Source: Plenodomus lindquistii
Lineage: Eukaryota > Ascomycota > Dothideomycetes > Pleosporales > Leptosphaeriaceae
Assembly (NCBI GenBank): GCA_025504975.1
Contig: JANUWI010000015.1
Span: 620,001-684,000 of the forward strand
Length of the DNA stretch: 64,000 bases
Direction of reading: 5' to 3'
Below are positions 10,412-19,753 of the stretch, in pieces. Under the pieces are notes generated by a model that was not told the origin of the DNA, did not search any database, and saw only the letters and a list, made by a program, of their open reading frames with translations. Positions within the stretch are counted from its first letter, which is position 1. Each line of letters begins with the position of its first letter. Position numbers and translations under genes: made by a program.

Positions 10412-13400
10412 CTACGCCCTATCATAAATCTCAACACCCTCTCTCCTCATCCTCTCATACCATCTCTTCACATACTCCAATCCAACATGGGGCCCATACG
10501 GATCCTTCTCCCACTGCCACCTCGGCATCTTCAGTCCCGTTTCCCGCTGACAAGCTTCCATCAATTCACTGACTGTGCCTCCCCGATCAATACTCATGCC
10601 ATCCTGCCAGCCCGTTGCTTTTCTCTCCACACGCATCTTGTTGCGCAGGGTCGTCGTTGCGTCTTCATCTACGCTGAAGTCTGGGTGCACTATTACACCG
10701 TAGTTGGCTGCTGCACCGGCAGGGGTGACGAGACGTCTGTGGACCTCGAGGGCGACGGTGGAGGGGTCGCGCGTGAGGGGGTCGCCGAGGCCGCCGCCGC
10801 CCCAGGTAATCCATTCTAGAACGTCGCCTAGGAGAGTTGTTAGCTCTCATCTCTTGAAAGTAGATGTATAATCATGATCTGGGAAGGGAAGTGGAGCAAG
10901 CACTTACCAGGGTAAACATGAATGTAATCCTGCTTGCTCTGACACAGCTCCATATTCTCCTTTTCCCGCTCGGTACCATAGCTATTATTCCGATACAGAA
11001 TCTTCCTCGATCGAGTCCCGGGTCTCCCGCCATTTACACCCCAGGGCTTAACAAGCCACCGATCATCATGGATACTCACGTCGCCTTCGCAAAGCCAGCG
11101 ATACAATGTCCGCTGTGCATTGCCGCCGCGGAAGAACCCCGCGCCTCCAGAGTCTGGGAGCGCTTCATTCGCCTCGATGATGACGGGGAAGTACAATTCG
11201 ATATTCTCCGCTGGAATGCTCTTAATCGCAGGGAACAAGCAGTGGCAATCAGGGCCATCACCAATCGGCCGCGCAGGCACACCGCCGAAGCCAATTTGAT
11301 ACAAGAGGTAGAACTCCCCGTCGGGCTTGAAGCCAGAATAGAATAAGTGCGGCGAGTCGGAGAAGCCAGCTGCGCAGCGGTATGCGGCATCGCGCTGGCC
11401 GAAGAGCGCTTGCATGACGTCCATCACTCGGCCTAGTAGATGCGTTCTGCAACTCACTGCTGCAGGCCGAACAGGTCGGAGGATAGTGCCCTCGGGGATG
11501 CGGATATCGATGAGATCATGGAAACCGTCGTTGACGATGGCATGTGGGTCGTAGATAGCTAGTAAGTAGTACCCGATAAAGATCTTGAAAAGCGTCGTGG
11601 AGAGGTAGTAGTTCATACTCGAGTTTGACTGTGGGGATGTGCCGTCCCAGTCAAACACTAGTTTATCGTTGACCTTGGCCATGGAGCAGGATATTGCGTA
11701 GGGTCCTACGCCTTGACCGTCGTCGTCGATGAAGTCTGTAAAGGACGAGGTTTCGGAGCTGAGTTTGGTGTCGATGATGGTCTTTATAGCAGCGTGGGAT
11801 TGCGCGAGGAGCGCGTCCGTGGCTGCGTTGTAGATCTCGACGCCGTAGCGCGAGCAGAGTTCTTGCACGCGCGTCGAGGCCGTGCGACATGCGGTTACGA
11901 GGGCAATGAGGTCGGATTGGAACCATTCTGGTTTCCTGGAATTGCGGAACAGTACTGAGGCAAGCCCGTCATTGTACACGCCCTTGTCGTAGAGCTTGAC
12001 AATGGGGATTTGCAGTCCGTCTTCGAAGATGGTGGAGGCGTTTATGCTCATTGAGCCGGGAACTTTGCCTTGGACGTCTGTCAGGTGGCCGAAGTTTGCG
12101 GCCCAGCCGATTAGGGCGTGGTTGTAGTAGATGGGGAGGAGTATGATTACGTCGTTTAGGTGGGAGACTGCGCCGTCAATTTGATAGACGTCGTTTGTTA
12201 CGAAGACGTCGCCTTCTTCAATTGTGCCGTTCCAGCGGTTGAGGAATTGCGTGATGAAGCTTCCGAACTGTCCGACGAGCATTTGCCCACGGGTATTGGT
12301 GATCACGTTGAATTCATCTTGTTGTTCTCGGATTGCTGGGCTCATGGCACAGCGTAACATGAGTGTGTCCATCTCACGGCGGATAGATCCTAGTGCGGAG
12401 GCAATGAGCGTAGCTATTAGTGGCTGCTTCGATACCAGCTCTTTAGCAGACTCTTCGGTATGGACTACGGTATCTTTCGGCTTGTTGTCTTCTGGCCAAA
12501 TGAGGATATTGCCCATGACATCGATCTCGCCATAGTACCCAGGTAGGATAAGAGTGTTGGAGTCCATCTCGGTAATGATGGCTGGTCCGTGAATCTTGAT
12601 GCCTGCTTTGGTGATTTTGGTACGGTCCCAGAACGTTGCTTGCACTTTCTTCCCACCATAGATGATGTCTTGCTTCAACGTAATAGCGTCTTCTGGAGGT
12701 TCCTCAGTGCTAGCTTTGTCGACTGGCTTGATGGCCACTTCTTCGGAAGCGTCAATGACCTTGGCTCGCATACGCATTGTCTCAATTTCGGCCGTAGCGT
12801 GGGAGAAGCTAAATTGTTGCTCATGGGCCTGGTTGAACTTGTCGCGGAGAAGATTGAGCAGGTTATGAACATCGTTCAGCTGATCCTCAGTGAAGTCGAC
12901 CGTGAGTGTCATGGCCTGACCCTTGTAGCGCATATCAGACTGGTATACGACATGAAGCGGAGTATCTGGTCGTGCAAGCGACTTTCTCATCGTCTTCTTA
13001 CAATTTTTCATCAACGCCATTAATTCCGCTCTCAGATAATCAACGTTGATCTCAGAAAATGTTTGGATGTACGTGGTACTTTGCTCATGTGACATCTTTG
13101 TAGTGGCGTCCCCTTGCGCACACAGTACACCAGGACTTGGAGGTACGATGACGGGCCAAGACTCGAGAAGCTTGCCCAGTGAATTGGCGTGAAGAGGTCC
13201 GGCACCACCAAATGCCACGAGAGCGAAGTCACGAGGGTCGTAACCTTGCTCCACCGATACTAGACGGAGCGCGCCATGCATGCTCTCATTGACCAGATCA
13301 ATGATACCTTCCGCTGCTGCCGTAGTGTCTAGCCCCATCTGCTGAGCGATAGACTCAACGGCTGCAGCTGACGCGGCGACATCAAGTTCGAATTTACCTC

Positions 13401-14732
13401 CCAGGAGCTTGGATGGAAGATATCCAAGACTAAGATTGGCGTCGGTAACGGTGGCTTGCGTCCCGCCTTTGCCGTACGCGGCCGGACCTGGTGTTGCTCC
13501 AGCGGACTCTGGGCCCACGCGGAAGGTCTTCGTGAATTCGTTGAAGATGGCGATTGATCCTCCACCAGCGCCTACGGTCTTGACATCGACTGAAGGTGCG
13601 CGGACGGATAAGTGACCTATCTCCGTTTCCCGCCTGGTGATCACGTCCGATCCAGAAAGCAATGCGCAGTCCGTGCTTGTACCTCCCATATCGAATGTAA
13701 TGAGATTTCGATAAGGTGTATTTTTTGCAACCAAATGCGAGACGGCTTTGACGCCACCAGCTGGGCCGCTCATGAGGATGTGTACGGGTGACTCTCCGGC
13801 GAGATCTACAGAGGTAAGGTCCCCATCCGACTTGAGGATGCGTATGTTATCGGTGTCACCCGCCAGCTTCTTCTGTAGGTTTTGCATGTACTTCTTCACG
13901 ACTGGTTTCACAATCGCGTTTGCCGCCGTAGTGACCGTTCGTTCATACTCCTGAATTTCTGGTAGCACGTCGGTTGAAGTGACGATTTCGACATCTGGAC
14001 CAAATTCTTCTTTCAAAATCTCTCGGACTTTGTTCTCGTGGATGCTGTTGCTGAAAGAATTGAGCAGCGACACAGCAATCGCCTGCGGCTGCTGTCTTTT
14101 CAGATCTTCAAGTGCATCTCGGAAGTCTTTCTCGTCAAGCTCGTGGAAGACCTCACCGTTGATCTTGATGCGTTCCTTCACCTCGACCGTCCGTTCAAGC
14201 GGTACCAGTGGCTCTGGTTGCACATAATTGATCCAGGCGCCAAGTCCCCCGGGGATCTGGCTTCGTCTTACTGTCAAAATGTCTTTGTGCCCTTTCGTGA
14301 CGATTAGGCCGCATTTTGCGCCTTTGCCCTCGAGTACCGCATTTGTGCCGGTCGTAGTGCCATGATGGATGTACTCAAATGTGCCGTCCCAGTCGTACTT
14401 GGCTTTGAGAATGTCGCGGGCCTGGCGGACTCCTTCTTGAACTCCTATCGACTGATCACGTGTGTTGGTGGGCACTTTTGTCCGCACCGCCTCGCCATTA
14501 GGTGTAATGACGCAGACATCGGTGAAGGTACTGCATTGTGTTAGCCGTGCGAAACAGTCGCCCGCCGGGTCGTGCGGAGGTGTCAGAATTTGGTGGCGTC
14601 GAATCCGGGGAAGCCCTGCGCTTCGGCCGCAGTCGCTTGAGGCGGAGACGTGTGCGTGTGGCACACGTTGCAAGGAAACATTGCTCACCCTCCAACATCG
14701 ACGCCTAGTCTATAGCCTGACCCGGATGCCAT
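10412..14732 (-). CDS. Hydantoinase/5-oxoprolinase family protein (fused HyuA-HyuB)
   Basis: Three exons, 14732-14689, 14530-10908 and 10827-10412, give 1360 residues. The first short exon encodes MASGSGYRLGVDVGG and splices in phase to TFTDVCVITPNGE, rebuilding the ASKHA-type GGTFTD nucleotide-binding motif. HyuA features follow (YIHHGTTTGTNAVLEG, RRSQIPGGLGAWINY, LPEIQEYERTVTTAANA, FDMGGTSTDCAL, GAGGGSIA). The HyuB half starts near residue 750 (REMDTLMLRCAMSPAIREQQDEFNVIT) and ends with the Gly-rich GGGGLGDP motif encoded across the last intron. Such ATP-dependent enzymes open 5-oxoproline, hydantoin or lactam rings; bacteria often split the two subunits, fungi fuse them. The RRSQIPGGLGAW sequence points more to the N-methylhydantoinase side than to yeast OXP1, so the substrate is uncertain. 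Both halves look intact. Confidence 0.93.
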
Positions 14733-15335
14733 GACGGTGGCTGCGTCTGCTTTGGCGCTCGGATGGACAAGACAGGCGGCTTCGCTCCGTCTCTAGTAGT
14801 CTCTCGATAAGCACCGACTTACTGCCGGATGTTGTCGTTCACCGCCACCACATGCCTCTTTCCTTTCCAGTGTCAACGCACGGCAGAATCTTCACCGATA
14901 CCAAGCCCCTGTTGCGCAGCGACTCCGGCCGGATATGCATCTTCCACTGCATGTCGTCGTTTCAATCTCGATGATCCGACTACAATGTGTCTCGTCGACT
15001 CACGCACTGCGACAACATGATTCTCGGCATGATTAAACGTCTATCTGGGTGTGCAGAGACCATGCTTCGAGGTGGTGACTGCCGTCTAGTCGCATCGCAA
15101 CTGCTACGTCGACCAGCAAAAGCTGCGCTTTCCACATCAAAAGCACTTCGCCTTCCGGGCTGGTTTGACGCCAGCTCCAGGCAGTGTCCACTCACTTTCG
15201 TAAACATTTACAAGTATCGCTCATGCTTCACTTCGCCCGCTAAACGTTAGCACACGGCCGATTTGACCCTTGCAGCTTCAGCACACATTCTGTGCGCCTT
15301 TGCAACGCGATACTGACTACTCTTGCCCGATCAAA
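14733..15335. other. Upstream region between oxoprolinase gene and interrupted ORF
   Basis: This is the likely promoter of the minus-strand oxoprolinase. No conserved ORF or known element was recognised. Confidence 0.5.
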
Positions 15336-16439
15336 ATGAACGACGCATCTGACATGACTGGTAGCTCCCAGTTTCCAACGTGATTTTCAACGCTCAATTT
15401 TTTTTTAGATCGCTGGCAACGGCTTCGAAGACGCGTGAAGGCTGCGTTCACGCCTGCACCACCATACCAGGATCTCAGGGCCCTTCGCAAAGACATCGTC
15501 TAACAAGTCAATAACACGCGCCATTTCAAAGCTGTATGGGTCCGCGGATACAGCCCACGACAGGCCCAGGCCAAAGCAGCACATTTTGTAGCTTGCAAGA
15601 TGTATCACGATGGCGAAGTGAGCCTTAGATAACAGCCTCATCCAGACTATGTGAATTGCTTGACGACATTCCCGCTCAACAGGCAGAAAACCGGTCATCG
15701 GGATGATGCGATCCGGGTCGTAGGACTCAACAGCGGTGATTTAGTCTCAACATCAGCCCATCAGCAAGCCATGGTGGACATTCAGCAAGCACCACCCATC
15801 CAGAGGATGAGTCAAGCCGCCAGCCAGAGTGGGAGCATCATGCCGCAACCATCAGCTCCGCTTCTTGCACCCCGTACAGCAGGCTCGCCATTGGGCATCA
15901 CAGAGAGCTTGTTGGAGTCGTTGCTCGTTCAGAACCAACAGCTGATACAGACCATCAAGGAGCAAGCAGAGGTTCTGAACGGATTATCACTTGGCTTTCA
16001 GCAGTCACAAAGTGCACAGCAAGGATTCGTTGCAAGACCTCGTCACGTTCTCATTCACAATGTGCTCCCCATGAACCAGGAAAACGCGGGCTCATTGGAC
16101 GATCGCTCTCCGACTGTGGAAAGACAAGACTATATACTCGAACCTTCCAAGCGCACAAGCACTCAGCCGCAGCTGGATGATGGTCAACTCCTTCCAGCGT
16201 CGAATCGAATCGAAGTCAAAGCAGAGGAAGATACTCACCGGGCCAAGATCAAGATCAAAGCGAAAGACACGCGCCGTGGGTTGATACAGGTCGACACGGA
16301 AGAAATCCCTTACGTCAAGGAAGAAGATGAGGTGGAAGACACGCAGCATGTTGAGATCAAAACCGAAGCAGAGCATGCGCACCGCGTCGCAGGGCTGCGT
16401 CGCTCCCTTCGCCAACGTAACAGAAAGACCGTCAACTAA
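15336..16439 (+). pseudogene. Low-complexity hypothetical ORF, possibly interrupted by two TAA codons
   Basis: The longest clean frame ends at 16439 and is safely open from ATG 15771 (222 residues) or a GTG at 15651. Reading upstream in the same frame, an exon 15336-15360 (MNDASDMT) joins over a 48-nt intron (GTAGCT donor, polyT-AG acceptor) to exon 15409 onward, and the frame then stays coding-like except for TAA at 15501 and TAA at 15630. Each is one C-to-T change from CAA. So this is either a gene damaged by C-to-T mutation or one whose introns I have misread; a 48-nt GTAGCT...CAG segment over the second stop would restore frame, none is found for the first. The C-terminal 75 residues are charged, hold three psi-K-x-E sites (VKAE, VKEE, IKTE) and end in a basic LRRSLRQRNRK tail, suggesting a nuclear protein. 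I recognise no family. Confidence 0.45.
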
Positions 16440-17640
16440 ACGGCTCTTACCTCAGTCAACAATGAACTCGAGCTTGGAGTGCGTATCTTAGACCGAAAGT
16501 CGTTGAAGGTCGGCCTGCAAATAACGTAAGCAGAGTGACCGTCGTCGGGGCCGGAGACAGCGTCCTTGGTACGGTCCGACTTGAATCGGTCAAGCCAAGG
16601 GTGCACAAAGCTTATGTTCGACATCAGCGGAGATCCTACCCTTCATATACTTTGTCGCCTCTATTGACTTGTCAAAATGGTTTTCGAAGGTGGCGGTCTA
16701 GCTGCACTTTAACTCAAAACATATGGTGTACATGGAGATCACAACAAATGCAAACTTAGTATGTCAAGTACTTGTCAGAACATGTCGTGTCTACAGTTGC
16801 GACCGTACGTTTTGAAAAGTCTTGTGCTAACAACATTCGCGCTGCACCTTGTTACAACGATACGCTGAGCCCTTGCAACGGACGCGATTACTACGAGCGT
16901 TCATTGCAAGGATCATGGACTTGAAATCCATTGTGCATACTCCCGTGAGTCTTCAAGCAGTGCTCCGTCATCAGCACCCTCCTATTCTCAATCCCGCAGA
17001 TAGAACACACTAGCGCTGAAGCAACCGTTGATGATCTTTCGCAACGCCTCACCTCCTCCCCCGTACAAATCCGCACAATGCAAGATGACGTTTTAGCCTT
17101 CGCGGATACGAAAAGTCACGTTCCTAATCTGGTCCTGAATAGCCTTTTCGGTTCGCATCTCAATGGTGAAGTACTTAAAGAGATGTTGCAAACAAAGAGA
17201 CATGACATGCACAGCGAGAGAGTCAGTCAGTGTGACAGGTTCCCGTATTAGTCTGAACGTGAACCTGGTACATGGAATTCAATAGCGTCCTTGGATGTAA
17301 TAGAGAAAGATTCATTATTGGTTGATTAGGGACTTGGGGAGTACAGGGGCTGGGTCGATGCTTATTGACAGCTGGGGCCATTGTGTACGTCGAAGCAACC
17401 ATGGGTTCGTGCACTTGTGCGGGCTCAAAGAAGTCTACCCCGGAAGTCCCGCTAAACTTGATGTCAATAGGCATCTAAAGTGAGGAATCTATTCGTGCCT
17501 TGATCGTGTGACTGGGGCTGCAAGCAACATGTTCGACAAAGCGCAAAGTAGAGGTCCTTGTAAGCTATATAACATAAATCTCCCTGCCTAACATTCAAGT
17601 TAATTTTTGTTTCTTATAAACCACCAAACTTGTAACAGAA
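16440..17640. other. Intergenic region upstream of the peptide-repeat gene
   Basis: No supportable gene. A minus-strand frame at 16891-17076 contains one CSIC...EHCLKTH pattern resembling a single C2H2 finger, but it has no neighbours or exons and is not called. A TATA-like box sits near the right end. Confidence 0.5.
17566..17572 (+). promoter_or_regulatory. TATA box of the AA8/peptide-repeat gene
   Basis: TATATAA lies 69 bases before the ATG at 17641, a normal fungal TATA-to-start distance with a short leader. A clear TATA box suits an inducible gene rather than a housekeeping one. Confidence 0.5.
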
Positions 17641-18537
17641 ATGTTACATTTATACACTTCAATCGCACTGACTACGCTATGGGCTGGCGTCTCAGCCCAA
17701 ACTACTGCCTTCACGGACGCAGCAACTGGAATTACCTTCCAACAGTTCACCTCTGAAGAGGGCTTCTCCTTCGGCATCGTGCTTCCTGATAGCGGGGAGG
17801 ACGGCTTCATTGGTCGTATCTCTGCCAGAACGAAGGGCGGGGCTGCTGTCATGGCCGGGTCGAAAGAGCACGGCGTGATGATTGTTGCATGGCCAAATGG
17901 CGAAGATGTTGTCTCTTCTCTTCGGACGACTGATGAGTCTTTTGGTCTGGATGCGACCATCGCTACTATCCCCGCGGGTACTTCTGCCAGCGAGACAGGC
18001 TTCACATATACCTTCTTATGCGGAAAGTGTGCCGTGCCCAGCAGCACCTTGGGTTATATAGTGTCCGACACTGTACTTCTCGACCCATCTGTCGAAATCT
18101 CGGATCTAGATCTTATGAGTGGCAACGGTAACTTTGAAGTCGACGTCGCCGCTGCCAAATCGGCAGGCTACGCAGAGTGGGCTACTCTGGCCAGGGATGA
18201 GAAATACGCTTTAGAAGTCACCGATGACCAGCTGGAAACGAGGGCTCTCGGGAAGATCAAATGTGCTGGAACGGGTTGCACGGGGAGCTCAATTGCGTAC
18301 AGGAAGCGAGAGGCAGAAGCAGGTAGACCAGTTGGCGGTGGTGGGTGGTCTGTTGCATATAAGAAACGAGAAACCGAAGCTGCCAGAAAGAGATTCAGTG
18401 GTGGAGCATGGTCTATCTTGTACCACCGAAATGCTCAACCTGAGCCCGAGGCAGGCAGACCTATTCGCGCTGGTGGATGCTCTATTGCGAACAAGAAGCG
18501 CGAGGCTGACGCGGCGAAGAAGCCTGTCAATGGCTGA
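17641..18537 (+). CDS. Secreted AA8-like cytochrome-domain protein with C-terminal Kex2-type peptide repeats
   Basis: A single exon encodes 298 residues. Residues 1-19 are a signal peptide (MLHLYTSIALTTLWAGVSA). Residues 20-190 resemble the cytochrome domain of cellobiose dehydrogenase (AA8/DOMON): TAFTDAATGITFQ, IGRISARTKGGAAVMAG with a Met (71) where the heme Met is expected, and VMIVAWPNGEDVVSSLR. The usual second ligand, a His near the domain end, appears absent; the only histidines are at 3, 77 and in the repeats. Residues 217-298 are tandem units: SIAYRKREAEA, SVAYKKRETEA, SILYHRNAQPEPEA, SIANKKREADA, separated by Gly-rich linkers ending in W or C. KKR/RKR followed by EAEA-like dipeptides is the layout cut by Kex2 and Ste13 in alpha-factor precursors. 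Secretion and processing are inferred. A further WSIAY core follows the stop. Confidence 0.75.
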   Translation: MLHLYTSIALTTLWAGVSAQTTAFTDAATGITFQQFTSEEGFSFGIVLPDSGEDGFIGRISARTKGGAAVMAGSKEHGVMIVAWPNGEDVVSSLRTTDESFGLDATIATIPAGTSASETGFTYTFLCGKCAVPSSTLGYIVSDTVLLDPSVEISDLDLMSGNGNFEVDVAAAKSAGYAEWATLARDEKYALEVTDDQLETRALGKIKCAGTGCTGSSIAYRKREAEAGRPVGGGGWSVAYKKRETEAARKRFSGGAWSILYHRNAQPEPEAGRPIRAGGCSIANKKREADAAKKPVNG

Positions 18538-18555
18538 TGGTCTATTGCTTACTGA
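18289..18555 (+). repeat. Tandem 60-69 bp coding repeats encoding peptide cores
   Basis: Units begin at 18289 (60 bp), 18349 (63 bp), 18412 (69 bp), 18481 (60 bp) and 18541 (15 bp remnant). Each begins with TCN-AT/GT codons for S-[IV]-[AL]-[YN], then basic residues, then acidic-Ala dipeptides and a Gly stretch. Unit 3 has lost the dibasic site (HRN). Unit 4 carries TGA where the others have a Gly codon, and the remnant after it still encodes the core. Confidence 0.85.
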
Positions 18556-19753
18556 GACGTCATGTTTCGCCGAAGAGATGAGATTCGTGGAAAAGGGGGT
18601 GTGCTTCGGGGCACATTGAACTTCTCTTGTAGATACTATTACGATTAGCTTCAAGTGTACAGGTTCGAGACTCAACTGAGAGAAGATTCTCCCAGGTCCC
18701 TATACACATGCGACCCTTTGCATGCCATCATTCCAGATCCAACAGCTTGGCTTGCTCACGTTCAATTGGCCCTTGATCGTGGGTCGAGGGTGTGGAGGAC
18801 GATCATTGGGGCGAGATAGCATGTTGCCGCTAGCGTGGGCTTGGGACCGACCAACGCGCCTCTGCATCGCGTTGCTTCTCCAGCTTATCTCCTCGTGATG
18901 CGTACCACATCAACCTACCGCAACTCCACGATATCGAAAGTAGTATCAATGTGATGTCGCCTCGTCGATCGTAAATATATGATCCGCACTTTGAAGGATG
19001 CACTATCCATACACTAACGACACAACAGGCAGGTTGTCCAGAGCCAAGCTTTCCCGCTATCGGCTACGCCACCAGTGGCAGTCTAGTGTTTGAAGATTCA
19101 TCCCACATGCCTATTGGGCTTGTGACAGCGCGCTCGCATTTAAGAGTACGAGCACGACAGTCACACAAGCTGGAGCTCGTGCAGCCGCGGGTACCTGCAG
19201 AGGTGGCGTCCACGATCGTTACTGGCCGACACAGCACCATTTGCTCCACAACAATGTCACCTCCAGGGGCTGCGCGGCGTCCAATACCTAGAGGGATCTC
19301 GCGGTTCGTCCTTTGGGTGTGGATTCGCTATCTCATGTCCCGGTAGCCGAGGCTTTATTTGGAAGGTACACAGTATAGGCCAGCATCGAGTCTGCGAGAT
19401 AGAGTGCCCAGCCATACGATGCTAGGGTGTTCGGTTCTCGCCTGCCTATTCGATCCTGTTCGTCTGATCCGCCAAGCCTCCATCCTGGCTAACCTTCGTC
19501 GCGGGAGAACTTGCAATGAAGTCGTGTAGGGTAGCGCGATGCCTGGGCGCCGTTCAAGCGCTCATACACCGGCCCATGGCTTTGCGGATGCCTCTTTAGG
19601 ACTCGTTCATGATTGTCCATGGAGTCAGGAATGGCTCGGGGTCAGAAGTGTCAAGTGAGGGAACAGGTATAAGTGTGAAGGAGACCGCCTCGTCAGTTTT
19701 CTTCGAGTACCGCCCAGCTTTGCCTCCTTTCATTCTCTTACACTCACTGCAAC
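18556..19753. other. Intergenic region upstream of fungalysin
   Basis: It holds the 3' end of the peptide-repeat gene and the fungalysin promoter. TATAAG at 19668-19673, about 80 bases before the fungalysin ATG, is a likely TATA box. Nothing else is recognisable. Confidence 0.5.

Noticed and set aside
16891..17076. Single C2H2-like pattern CSIC...EHCLKTH on the minus strand
   Set aside because: One isolated finger-like match in 60 codons with no flanking exons or start context; chance is likely.
18660..18680. GGTTCGAGACTC, a tRNA T-loop-like word
   Set aside because: No acceptor stem, anticodon arm or A-box at the right spacing. Similar words elsewhere also failed, so no tRNA is called.
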